Positions 56,690-64,000 of a DNA stretch of 64,000 nt are shown in pieces. Origin of the DNA: Duganella sp. Root336D2 (lineage in GTDB: Bacteria; Pseudomonadota; Gammaproteobacteria; Burkholderiales; Burkholderiaceae_D). The notes under the pieces were generated by a model that was not told the DNA's origin, made no database searches, and saw nothing but the letters and a program-made list of their open reading frames with translations. The position numbers and the translations under genes are program-made. The stretch is taken from contig NZ_LMDB01000008.1 in assembly GCF_001425005.1 (NCBI RefSeq), positions 24,886-88,885 on the forward strand. The letters run 5' to 3'. Positions within the stretch are counted from its first letter, which is position 1; each line of letters begins with the position of its first letter.

Positions 56690-57970
56690 ATGAAGGTCCT
56701 GGTCTGCGGTGCCTCCGGGTTCATCGGCACTGCTGTTGCCGCGCGGCTGGCGGCAGCCGGCCACCACGTGCTGCGCGGCGTGCGCCATGTCGAGCGGGCC
56801 GGCGACGTGGCAATCGACTACGGCGCAGACTTGCAGCCGTGCGCCTGGCTGGATCGCTTGCGTGGCGTGGACGCCGTGGTGAACGCCGTGGGCATCATCC
56901 GCGAAAACGGCGCGGCAAGTTTCGAGGCCTTGCACTCAGGCGCACCGGCGGCGTTGTTCGCAGCGTGCGCCGAGGCCGGCGTGCGGCGCGTGGTGCAGGT
57001 TTCGGCGCTCGGCGCCGGGCAAGGCGACACCGCCTACTTCGCCAGCAAGCGCGCGGCGGACGAGGTTTTGATGTCGCTGCCGCTGGAATGGATCATCCTG
57101 CGGCCAGCACTGGTCTTCGGCCGCGAAGGCGGTTCGGCGGCGATGTTCTGCCGCCTGGCCAGCATGCCGCTGACGATCGCGCCGGCATTGGGCGCGGCGC
57201 GCTTCCAGCCGCTGCATGTCGACGACCTGGCGGATGCGGTGGTTGCCGCGCTCGACCCGGAAACGCCGGCGCAGCGCGTGTTCGATATCGCCGGCAGTAC
57301 TGCCGTCGGCTACGAGGGCATGCTGGCTGCCTACCGCAGTGGCATGGGCTTTGCGCCGGCGCCGGTGCTGCGCGTTCCGGCGGCGCTAATGGCGCTTGCC
57401 GCCAGGGCCGGCCGCAGCTTGCCCGCGGCCCTTCTCACGCCGGACAACTGGAGGATGCTGCGCGCGGGAAGCGCGTTGGCGCAAGGCGATACTGCCGGCG
57501 CCGCGGCAACGCGCGAACTGCTTGGCCGCGCGCCGCGCGCCGTAACCGATTTCATCCCGTCCGCCGAGCGCGGAGTGTTTCGCCTGCGCGCGCTGGCAGC
57601 ATGGCGCGCCAGCTTGCTGCGCTGGACCCTGGCCATCGTCTGGCTGGCGACCGCCTTGGTGAGCGCCTTGATCTACCCCCGCGCCGGCAGCCTGGCCCTG
57701 CTGGCAGGCGTCGGCATCCAGGGCGTGCCGGCCGTCGTGGCGCTGTACGGCGCCGCTGCGCTGGACGCCGCACTCGGCATCGCCTGCATCATGCGCCCGC
57801 GGCGCGCTCTCTGGCTGGCGCAGGGCGCGCTGATACTCGGCTATAGCGTGGCGATCGCGGCCTGCCTGCCGGAATACCTTTGGCATCCCTTTGGCCCCTT
57901 GCTGAAGAACCTGCCGATCCTGGCCATCCTGGTCATTTTGTATGCAGAGGAAAAAACATGGACTACCTGA
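56690..57970 (+). CDS. NAD(P)-binding oxidoreductase with DoxX-like membrane domain
   Basis: A 426-residue two-part protein. The N-terminal Rossmann domain has VLVCGASGFIGTAVAARLAA (GxxGxxG), then VVNAVGIIRENG and the later VQVSALGAGQGDTAYFASKR typical of atypical SDRs (NmrA-like). From about residue 300 the C-terminal part has four hydrophobic helices (SLLRWTLAIVWLATALVSAL and onward), matching the DoxX-like domain found on such SDR proteins. AAGGAG 6 bases before ATG 56690 sets the start. It overlaps the DUF2269 gene by 13 bases, and both lie downstream of an operator for the adjacent regulator. Confidence 0.87.
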   Translation: MKVLVCGASGFIGTAVAARLAAAGHHVLRGVRHVERAGDVAIDYGADLQPCAWLDRLRGVDAVVNAVGIIRENGAASFEALHSGAPAALFAACAEAGVRRVVQVSALGAGQGDTAYFASKRAADEVLMSLPLEWIILRPALVFGREGGSAAMFCRLASMPLTIAPALGAARFQPLHVDDLADAVVAALDPETPAQRVFDIAGSTAVGYEGMLAAYRSGMGFAPAPVLRVPAALMALAARAGRSLPAALLTPDNWRMLRAGSALAQGDTAGAAATRELLGRAPRAVTDFIPSAERGVFRLRALAAWRASLLRWTLAIVWLATALVSALIYPRAGSLALLAGVGIQGVPAVVALYGAAALDAALGIACIMRPRRALWLAQGALILGYSVAIAACLPEYLWHPFGPLLKNLPILAILVILYAEEKTWTT

Positions 57971-58422
57971 CCATCAAGACCATCCACATCCTGTCCTCGG
58001 TGCTGCTGGTCGGCACCGGTTTCGGCACCGCGTTCTATCTGTTTTTCGCGAACCGCTCGAAATCGGTGGAAGCGATTGCCGTAGTCTCGCGGCTGGTGGT
58101 GCGCGCCGACTGGTGGTTCACCACGCCGGCCGTGATCGTGCAACCCTTGTCCGGCGCCTGGATGATTTACCTCGCAGGCTATCCGCTGGACGCATTCTGG
58201 ATCAAGGCTTCGCTGGCGCTGTATGCCCTGGCGGGCGCTTGCTGGCTGCCGGTGGTGTGGTACCAGGTCAGGATGGGCAGGATGGCGCTGGCGGCGCATG
58301 CGGCCAATACCGAGCTGCCAGCGCAATACTGGCGCTATGCGCGGCGCTGGGAACTGCTCGGCTATCCGGCGTTCATCGCCATGCTTGCCGTGTACTGGCT
58401 GATGGTGCACAAGCCGGTGTAA
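57958..58422 (+). CDS. DUF2269 family membrane protein
   Basis: A 154-residue protein with four hydrophobic segments, beginning MDYLTIKTIHILSSVLLVGT, and a DUF2269-like pattern (WWFTTPAVIVQPLSGAWMI and later RRWELLGYPAFIAMLAVYWL). The family is widespread next to DoxX-like oxidoreductases and has no known activity. It overlaps the 3' end of the oxidoreductase gene, so the two are translationally coupled. Conserved histidines (His10 in KTIHIL) may bind haem or a quinone, but this is speculation. Confidence 0.85.
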   Translation: MDYLTIKTIHILSSVLLVGTGFGTAFYLFFANRSKSVEAIAVVSRLVVRADWWFTTPAVIVQPLSGAWMIYLAGYPLDAFWIKASLALYALAGACWLPVVWYQVRMGRMALAAHAANTELPAQYWRYARRWELLGYPAFIAMLAVYWLMVHKPV

Positions 58423-58432
58423 GCGCTGCCGC

Positions 58433-60295
58433 TTACTTGTCCTGCGACTGCGGCTTGCCCTTGTCGATCACTTCGCGGCAGTCGCCCTTGAACTTTGCGT
58501 TGTCGTAGTTGGTCCAGCCGTAGCTGTCGACCACCCGCTTGTGCACCTGGAAGTCCTTGTTGAGGAAACTCCAGGACGGCTTGTCGTCCGGATAGCGGAT
58601 GTTCGCCACGTCCAGCATGGTGTGGAAAATGTTCTCCGTCGCCAGCTTGGCCTTGCGGTTGCGCAGCAAGGCGCCCACCTTGGACGGATAGTGCTCCAGG
58701 TACTGGTCGGAGAACCACATGAAGGCCGGCACATGGAATTCGTAGTCCGTGTTGTGGCCGTGGAAGGCCAGGCGGCAGGAACCGTCATACAAGGTCTGGC
58801 CGTGGTCCGCGACGTACAGCATCGAAGCCAGCTGCCCGGTGCCTTTCAGGTCGGCGATCACCTGCGCCAGGAACCAGTCGGTGTACAGGATCGAATTGTC
58901 GTAGCTGTTATTCAGTTGCGGCTTGATCTTCAGGTCGGTGTACACCGGTTTGTCGATGCCGAACAGCGACGGCTGCCATTTGTCGAACTCTTTCGGATGG
59001 CGCTGGCTGTAGTTCCAGTGGCTGCCCAGCGAATGCAGCACGATCAGCTTTTTCGGCGACGGGTCGGCCAGCGCGCGTTTGAGCGGCTCGAACAGCACGT
59101 CGTCGTAATTGGAATGGTTGGTGAAGCCGCCCAGGTTGAGGAACTGGATCACGTCGGCCTCTTTGGCAAACACCGATACCGGCGTGTCGTACTGGCCGAA
59201 CGAGATCTGGTTCGACAGCCACCATGTCTTGAAACCCGCTTCCTTGTAGGCGGTCAGGAAGGACTTCTCGCTGAAGCCGTCCTTCAGGCTCTGGGTGGCC
59301 GGCTTGCGCGAAATAATGACCGGCACCGACAGGCGCGTCGCCGACACCGACGTGATCACGTCCGACAGCGGCACCAGGTTGCTTTCCTTGCCCAGCAAGG
59401 GATTGGTTTCGCGCTTGTAGCCGTTCAGGCTCCAGCGGTCGTAGCGCGAAGATTCGCCCAGCACCATCACCACGATTTCCGGCTGCTGGCCGCCATCGAC
59501 CTGCCGCGCGCCGAACTCGAAGCTGGCGCTGCGTTCATCCAGTTCGGACAGGTAGCGCCGTTCCTTGTAAAAGTCATAGCCGCGCGCGCCCAGGCCAAAG
59601 GGCCACGATTCGATGAACTGGCCCGGATCGACAGGCAGCCGCGCCCAGTAAGGCAGGGCCGGACCGGGCAGGTGCAGCATGTGGGCGCCGGCCACTGCGG
59701 CGTGCGACGAGGCGCTTTCGCTGGCGCTGTCGTCGGCCGACGCGCTCATGCTTGCGCTTGCGCTATTGGCCGCGGTACTGGCCGCCGTGCGTTCGGGCGC
59801 CGCGTCGATGCCGAATTCATAGCCCCAGGCTGAAGCCGCTGCCAGCATGGCCAGCGCGAACAGCGCCAACCAGCGCGAGCCGCCGGTCCAATCCAAGCCG
59901 CGCGTCTGGCGGGCGGCGCGGAAGCTCAGCACCCACCACACGGCCACGCCCACCATCACCGCCAGCATGCTCCACACTTTGCGGCCGAGGAATTCCATCG
60001 CTTCCTGCGGACTGGTTTCGGCCAGGATGCCAAGGTGGTGGGTGGAAATGCCCTGGCCGTAGAATACGAACAGGTAGATCTCCGTGGGCAAGGCCAGGAA
60101 GGCGGGAACCAGCAGCCAGTGGAAATAGGCCGGCCGCTTGAACAGCGCCCACACGGTGACCCAGGCCACGCACTCGACCCCCAGCAGCTGCCATGGCTGT
60201 TCCATCGGTTTGCCCAGCATCAATGGCACGAAGGGCACAGCGGATAGCGCCAGGTAGCTAAACAGGATGAACAGGTGTGAAGGGCGCGGCAGCAT
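58433..60295 (-). CDS. Phosphoethanolamine transferase-like sulfatase-fold enzyme
   Basis: A 620-residue membrane enzyme of the EptA/CptA-like group. Four to five helices occupy residues 1-165. A Ser/Ala-rich linker (AANSASASMSASADDSASES) follows, then a periplasmic alkaline-phosphatase-fold domain. The nucleophile motif is VLGESSRYDRWSLNGY with TNPLL; the usual GETAR threonine is a serine here. Metal-binding residues are seen in ADHGQTLYDG and AFHGHNTDYEFHVPAFMW. It would transfer phosphoethanolamine from phosphatidylethanolamine to lipid A or another glycan. It is divergent from the str operon. Confidence 0.88.
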   Translation of the reverse strand: MLPRPSHLFILFSYLALSAVPFVPLMLGKPMEQPWQLLGVECVAWVTVWALFKRPAYFHWLLVPAFLALPTEIYLFVFYGQGISTHHLGILAETSPQEAMEFLGRKVWSMLAVMVGVAVWWVLSFRAARQTRGLDWTGGSRWLALFALAMLAAASAWGYEFGIDAAPERTAASTAANSASASMSASADDSASESASSHAAVAGAHMLHLPGPALPYWARLPVDPGQFIESWPFGLGARGYDFYKERRYLSELDERSASFEFGARQVDGGQQPEIVVMVLGESSRYDRWSLNGYKRETNPLLGKESNLVPLSDVITSVSATRLSVPVIISRKPATQSLKDGFSEKSFLTAYKEAGFKTWWLSNQISFGQYDTPVSVFAKEADVIQFLNLGGFTNHSNYDDVLFEPLKRALADPSPKKLIVLHSLGSHWNYSQRHPKEFDKWQPSLFGIDKPVYTDLKIKPQLNNSYDNSILYTDWFLAQVIADLKGTGQLASMLYVADHGQTLYDGSCRLAFHGHNTDYEFHVPAFMWFSDQYLEHYPSKVGALLRNRKAKLATENIFHTMLDVANIRYPDDKPSWSFLNKDFQVHKRVVDSYGWTNYDNAKFKGDCREVIDKGKPQSQDK

Positions 60296-60386
60296 TGCTT
60301 ACAGGAAAGTACAAAATGATCGCTATTATGATGCCAATAGCGGGCCGTGGGGCGTCCCAATACTGCCACTTTATTCAGCATGCCGG

Positions 60387-60415
60387 TTGACTGAGCTGTT
60401 AACCAGGTATATACT
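60387..60415 (+). promoter_or_regulatory. Sigma-70 promoter of the str operon
   Basis: TTGACT (60387-60392) and TATACT (60410-60415) are separated by 17 bases, each one mismatch from consensus. The transcript would start near 60422, giving a leader of about 130 bases that contains the hairpin at 60500. Confidence 0.8.
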
Positions 60416-60499
60416 CGCGAGTTCTCAATTTAGTCTGCGCATCGTATACGCGTTTGTTTGAGCGACGTTTAGCGCACTCTAAGAGATACCGTTTTAGCC

Positions 60500-60519
60500 C
60501 CCGGGCAAGGCTGCCTGGG
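60500..60519 (+). other. Hairpin in the str operon leader
   Basis: CCCGGGCA pairs with TGCCTGGG (one G-U) around AGGC, 35 bases before the rpsL start. It is followed by TTGTC, not a T run, so it is more likely a translational or processing element than a terminator. Confidence 0.55.
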
Positions 60520-60553
60520 TTGTCAATGCTGTAATTTTGTTGGATTTAAAACG

Positions 60554-60937
60554 ATGCCAACCATCAACCAATTGATTCGCCAACCACGTACCAAGCTGGT
60601 CGTGAAGAGCAAATCGCCGGCACTTGAAAACTGCCCGCAAAAGCGTGGCGTGTGCACCCGTGTGTACACCACCACTCCTAAGAAGCCTAACTCGGCACTG
60701 CGTAAAGTTGCAAAAGTGCGCCTGACCAACGGTTTCGAAGTGATTTCGTACATCGGCGGTGAAGGCCACAACCTGCAGGAACACAGCGTTGTCCTGCTGC
60801 GCGGCGGTCGTGTAAAAGACTTGCCGGGTGTGCGTTACCACATGGTCCGTGGCTCTCTGGATACCCAGGGCGTTAAAGACCGTAAGCAAGCTCGCTCCAA
60901 GTACGGTGCGAAGCGCGCTAAGGCCGCTAAGAAGTAA
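60554..60937 (+). CDS. rpsL: 30S ribosomal protein S12
   Basis: A 127-residue S12, slightly longer than the E. coli 124 because of a Lys/Ala-rich tail ([11 protein letters not shown]). The decoding-centre segments are intact: [19 protein letters not shown] (the KKPNSALRK region, site of streptomycin resistance) and [20 protein letters not shown]. Near identity to other beta-proteobacterial S12 makes the call secure. It is the first gene of the str operon, read from the promoter at 60387. The ribosome-binding site (TGGAT) is weak. Confidence 0.98.
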   Translation: MPTINQLIRQPRTKLVVKSKSPALENCPQKRGVCTRVYTTTPKKPNSALRKVAKVRLTNGFEVISYIGGEGHNLQEHSVVLLRGGRVKDLPGVRYHMVRGSLDTQGVKDRKQARSKYGAKRAKAAKK

Positions 60938-60960
60938 TTTGCAATTTAACTGAGTTGAGG

Positions 60961-60974
60961 CGGTCGCGAGACCG
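60961..60974 (+). promoter_or_regulatory. GNRA-loop hairpin between rpsL and rpsG
   Basis: CGGTC and GACCG pair around a GCGA tetraloop, 23 bases after the rpsL stop, in a 109-base spacer that also has a GTGGATGGC / GGCCAC near-repeat. In E. coli the S12-S7 spacer binds S7 for autoregulation, so a similar role is plausible but not shown. Confidence 0.45.
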
Positions 60975-61046
60975 AGTAAGTGGATGGCTATGATGGCCAC
61001 CGCGAGTGCCAAATGAGAGGCGCTCAACTGAAGAAAAGGAAATGAC

Positions 61047-61517
61047 ATGCCACGTCGTCGTGAAGTACCCAAGCGCGAAATTCTGCCGGATCCAAAATTC
61101 GGTAGCACCGAAGTCGCTAAATTCGTTAACGTTCTGATGCTGTCCGGCAAGAAGTCGGTTGCAGAAAACATCATCTACGGTGCCTTTGACCACATCCAAT
61201 CCAAGTCCGGCAAGGACCCGCTGGAAGTGTTCACCGCAGCGATCAACAACGCCAAACCAATGGTTGAAGTGAAGTCCCGCCGCGTCGGTGGTGCTAACTA
61301 CCAGGTTCCAGTCGAAGTGCGCCCAGTGCGCCGCCTGGCCCTGTCCATGCGTTGGCTGCGTGAAGCCGCTAACAAGCGCTCCGAAAAGTCCATGCCACAG
61401 CGCCTGGGCGGCGAGCTGCTGGAAGCCGCGGAAGGCCGTGGCGGCGCGATGAAGCGTCGTGACGAAGTCCACCGTATGGCTGAAGCGAACAAGGCGTTCT
61501 CGCACTTCCGCTTCTAA
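61047..61517 (+). CDS. rpsG: 30S ribosomal protein S7
   Basis: A 156-residue S7 of normal length. [20 protein letters not shown] at the N-terminus and [18 protein letters not shown] near residue 76 are typical, as is the C-terminal [16 protein letters not shown]7 nucleates the 30S head and, in E. coli, represses its own operon by binding the S12-S7 spacer. A GAAAAGGAA site precedes the ATG. It lies between rpsL and fusA, and a GC-rich hairpin follows its stop. Confidence 0.98.
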   Translation: MPRRREVPKREILPDPKFGSTEVAKFVNVLMLSGKKSVAENIIYGAFDHIQSKSGKDPLEVFTAAINNAKPMVEVKSRRVGGANYQVPVEVRPVRRLALSMRWLREAANKRSEKSMPQRLGGELLEAAEGRGGAMKRRDEVHRMAEANKAFSHFRF

Positions 61518-61524
61518 TACGTTT

Positions 61525-61551
61525 GGCCAGCCTTTACTGGCTGGCCTTGTT
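61525..61551 (+). terminator. Weak terminator or attenuator between rpsG and fusA
   Basis: An 8-bp perfect stem GGCCAGCC / GGCTGGCC with a TTTACT loop is followed by TTGTT. The T run is short and fusA follows 68 bases later without an obvious new promoter, so partial termination or RNA processing is more likely than a full stop. Confidence 0.5.
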
Positions 61552-61619
61552 CAAGCCGGGCACATTTTTCTCGAAAAGATGCTGCTCGGTTTTGTCCATT
61601 CAAAGATTTAGGATCAATT

Positions 61620-63725
61620 ATGGCCCGCAAGACCCCCATTGAGCGCTACCGTAACATCGGTATCTCCGCTCACATCGACGCCGGTAAGACCACCACCACC
61701 GAACGCGTCCTGTTCTACACCGGCGTGAACCACAAGATTGGTGAAGTGCACGACGGCGCTGCCACCATGGACTGGATGGAGCAGGAACAAGAGCGCGGCA
61801 TTACCATTACCTCGGCAGCGACGACCTGCTTCTGGAATGGTATGGCCAACAACTTCAAGCCACACCACATCAACATCATCGACACCCCAGGGCACGTTGA
61901 CTTCACCATTGAAGTTGAGCGTTCCATGCGCGTGCTGGATGGCGCTTGCATGGTTTACTGCGCAGTGGGCGGCGTGCAGCCACAGTCTGAAACCGTATGG
62001 CGCCAGGCTAACAAGTACAAAGTGCCGCGTCTGGCCTTCGTGAACAAGATGGACCGTACCGGCGCCAACTTCTTCAAGGTCTACGAGCAGATGCGTTCGC
62101 GCCTGAAGGCCAACCCAGTCCTGATCCAGATCCCGATCGGCGCCGAAGACAACTTCAAAGGCGTGATTGACCTGGTCAAGATGAAGGCCATCATCTGGGA
62201 CGACGCGTCCCAGGGCATGAAGTTCGACTACATGGACATCCCGGCCGAACTGGCTGACTCCGCACAAGAGTGGCGCGAGAAGATGGTTGAAGCCGCTGCT
62301 GAAGCCAACGAAGAACTGATGAACAAGTACCTGGAAGAAGGCGAACTCTCTGAAGAAGAGATCAAGACCGCCCTGCGCCAGCGTACCATCGCTTCGGAAA
62401 TCGTTCCGATGATGTGCGGCACCGCCTTCAAGAACAAGGGCGTGCAAGCCATGCTGGACGCCGTGATCGAATACCTGCCGTCGCCGATCGACATCGCTGA
62501 CGTTGCCGGTACCGATGACGACGAACAGCCAGCCACCCGTAAAGCTTCGGACGAAGAAAAGTTCGCTGCGCTGGCATTCAAGATCATGACCGACCCGTTC
62601 GTGGGCCAGCTGGCATTCTTCCGCGTCTACTCCGGCGTGGTGAATGCAGGCGACACCATCTACAACTCGGTCAAGCAGCGTAAAGAACGCCTGGGCCGTA
62701 TTCTGCAGATGCACGCCAACCAGCGTGAAGAGATCAAAGAAGTCCGCGCCGGCGACATCGCCGCTGCCGTGGGCCTGAAGGACGTGACCACCGGCGAAAC
62801 CCTGTGCGATCCATCCTCGATCATCACCCTGGAAAAGATGGTGTTCCCAGAGCCGGTGATCCAGCAGGCTGTCGAGCCTAAGACCAAGGCTGACCAGGAA
62901 AAGATGGGCCTGGCCCTGAACCGCCTGGCACAGGAAGATCCTTCGTTCCGCGTGAAGACCGACGAAGAATCCGGCCAGACCATCATCGGTGGTATGGGCG
63001 AGCTGCACCTGGAAATTATCGTTGACCGTATGAAGCGCGAATTCGGCGTGGAAGCAACCGTTGGCAAGCCACAGGTTGCATACCGCGAAACCGTGCGCAA
63101 GTCGGTGTCCGACGTGGAAGGCAAGTTCGTCAAGCAGTCCGGTGGCCGCGGCCAGTACGGTCACGCCGTTGTTACCCTGGAACCACAGGAACAAGGCAAG
63201 GGCTTCGAATTCGTCGACGCGATCAAGGGCGGTGTGATTCCTCGCGAATTCATCCCTGCGGTGGAAAAAGGCGTGCGCGAAACCCTGAACAATGGTGTTC
63301 TGGCAGGCTACCCAGTGGTTGACGTCAAAGTCACCCTGACCTTCGGCTCCTACCACGACGTTGACTCGAACGAAAATGCATTCCGCATGGCCGGTTCGAT
63401 GGCGTTCAAGGAAGCTTGCCGTCGCGCCAGCCCAGTGATCCTGGAGCCAATGATGGCTGTGGAAGTCGAGACTCCGGAAGACTACGCCGGTACCGTGATG
63501 GGCGACCTGTCGTCCCGCCGCGGTATGGTGCAGGGCATGGACGAGATCCCAGGCGGCGGCGGCAAGATCATCAAGGCAGAGGTACCTCTGTCCGAGATGT
63601 TCGGCTACTCGACCATCCTGCGTTCCGCGACCCAGGGCCGCGCGACCTACACCATGGAGTTCAAGCACTACTCCGAGGCGCCTAAGCACGTGATCGACGC
63701 AATCGTCACCGCCAAAGCGAAGTAA
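61620..63725 (+). CDS. fusA: Elongation factor G
   Basis: A 701-residue EF-G with all G motifs: AHIDAGKT (residues 17-24), the switch [19 protein letters not shown], and NKMD. The domain IV and V segments are complete, with [31 protein letters not shown] and [13 protein letters not shown] near the end. EF-G drives translocation and, with RRF, ribosome recycling. Codon use is visibly biased toward a small set (for example AAG, GAA, GTT, CCA), as for other highly expressed genes. It is the third gene of the str operon. Confidence 0.98.
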   Translation: MARKTPIERYRNIGISAHIDAGKTTTTERVLFYTGVNHKIGEVHDGAATMDWMEQEQERGITITSAATTCFWNGMANNFKPHHINIIDTPGHVDFTIEVERSMRVLDGACMVYCAVGGVQPQSETVWRQANKYKVPRLAFVNKMDRTGANFFKVYEQMRSRLKANPVLIQIPIGAEDNFKGVIDLVKMKAIIWDDASQGMKFDYMDIPAELADSAQEWREKMVEAAAEANEELMNKYLEEGELSEEEIKTALRQRTIASEIVPMMCGTAFKNKGVQAMLDAVIEYLPSPIDIADVAGTDDDEQPATRKASDEEKFAALAFKIMTDPFVGQLAFFRVYSGVVNAGDTIYNSVKQRKERLGRILQMHANQREEIKEVRAGDIAAAVGLKDVTTGETLCDPSSIITLEKMVFPEPVIQQAVEPKTKADQEKMGLALNRLAQEDPSFRVKTDEESGQTIIGGMGELHLEIIVDRMKREFGVEATVGKPQVAYRETVRKSVSDVEGKFVKQSGGRGQYGHAVVTLEPQEQGKGFEFVDAIKGGVIPREFIPAVEKGVRETLNNGVLAGYPVVDVKVTLTFGSYHDVDSNENAFRMAGSMAFKEACRRASPVILEPMMAVEVETPEDYAGTVMGDLSSRRGMVQGMDEIPGGGGKIIKAEVPLSEMFGYSTILRSATQGRATYTMEFKHYSEAPKHVIDAIVTAKAK

Positions 63726-63738
63726 AATAAATAATTAC

Positions 63739-63765
63739 CCGGGCGGGGGAGATCCTCCCGCCCGG
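63739..63765 (+). other. GC-rich hairpin between fusA and tuf
   Basis: A perfect 9-bp stem CCGGGCGGG / CCCGCCCGG encloses a 9-base loop, 13 bases after the fusA stop. AATTGACC follows instead of a T run, so it is likely a partial attenuator or RNA stability element. Confidence 0.55.
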
Positions 63766-63802
63766 AATTGACCTTAAATCAAAGTTCTGAGGAAGAATTA
63801 AA

Positions 63803-64000
63803 ATGGCAAAAGAAAAGTTCGAGCGGACTAAACCGCACGTGAACGTTGGCACCATCGGTCACGTTGACCACGGCAAGACCACCCTGACCGCAGCTATCGC
63901 TACCGTCCTGTCGAAGAAATTCGGCGGCGAAGCCAAAGCTTACGACCAGATCGACGCTGCTCCAGAAGAAAAAGCACGCGGCATTACCATCAACACCGCC
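63803..64000 (+). CDS. tuf: Elongation factor Tu (partial, C-terminus off window)
   Basis: The first 66 codons of EF-Tu: [20 protein letters not shown] opens the protein, followed by the P-loop [11 protein letters not shown] and, near the right edge, the switch I ARGITIN. The ATG at 63803 is preceded by GAGGAAGAA. Position after fusA is the standard str operon order. The remaining 330 or so residues lie outside the window, so it is not possible to say whether this is one of two tuf copies. Confidence 0.97.
   Translation, partial: MAKEKFERTKPHVNVGTIGHVDHGKTTLTAAIATVLSKKFGGEAKAYDQIDAAPEEKARGITINTA

Noticed and set aside
61614..63689. A 691-codon reverse frame opposite fusA
   Set aside because: fusA is certain from all its G motifs; the reverse frame is a by-product of biased codon use.

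Overview
The window looks like a chromosomal segment of a Burkholderiales bacterium, most likely Oxalobacteraceae of the Massilia/Duganella/Telluria group. This is an inference from GC-rich coding sequence throughout, a DUF1631 protein, a FxDxF-type PEP-CTERM protein, a cyclic beta-glucan synthase, dispersed palindromic intergenic repeats, and the start of a str operon (rpsL-rpsG-fusA-tuf). No rRNA, tRNA, prophage, insertion sequence or CRISPR array was seen. Genes are dense, with many 4-base ATGA/GTGA overlaps and several convergent gene pairs that overlap at their 3' ends.

Layout. 0-9.3 kb: a partial DUF885 protein, a cupin, two paralogous small envelope proteins, a DUF1631 protein, a retropepsin-like protease, an HPP/CBS membrane protein, and a sulfur module in which a DecR-like Lrp regulator is divergent from a cysteine desulfurase-rhodanese fusion, followed by a DUF3592 protein. 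9.3-26.4 kb: an intergenic block rich in inverted repeats, a TonB-dependent receptor divergent from an 8.65-kb cyclic beta-1,2-glucan synthase gene, a 75-bp perfect palindrome, an M1 aminopeptidase plus serine hydrolase pair, a tiny membrane ORF, an orphan solute-binding protein and an exported methyltransferase-like protein.

26.6-39.8 kb is the most distinctive block. Ten co-directional genes encode two TldD/TldE-type protease pairs (both TldD-like members carry a Tat-type RRxFL leader), DUF4159, a MoxR ATPase, DUF58, a BatA-like membrane protein, a DUF4175-like protein and a further membrane protein. The arrangement suggests an envelope proteolysis or maturation system. 39.9-45.2 kb: PPK2, a flavin-binding protein divergent from a MocR regulator, two convergent Crp/Fnr-like paralogs, and a spermidine-synthase-like methyltransferase-fold protein.

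45.2-53.2 kb: a PEP-CTERM protein with a perfect FNR-type box upstream, then on the same strand a histidine kinase, a sigma-54 response regulator, two MacB-like permeases, an ABC ATPase and a periplasmic adaptor. A good -24/-12 promoter lies upstream of the adaptor, so the regulator and its likely target are encoded together. 53.4-60.3 kb: a membrane-anchored MutS-like ATPase, a DUF1624 membrane protein, and a GbsR/MarR-type regulator. Two nearly identical 20-bp palindromes sit before the regulator and before a neighbouring oxidoreductase-DUF2269 operon. A phosphoethanolamine-transferase-like enzyme follows. 60.3-64 kb: the str operon with a strong sigma-70 promoter, running off the end inside tuf.
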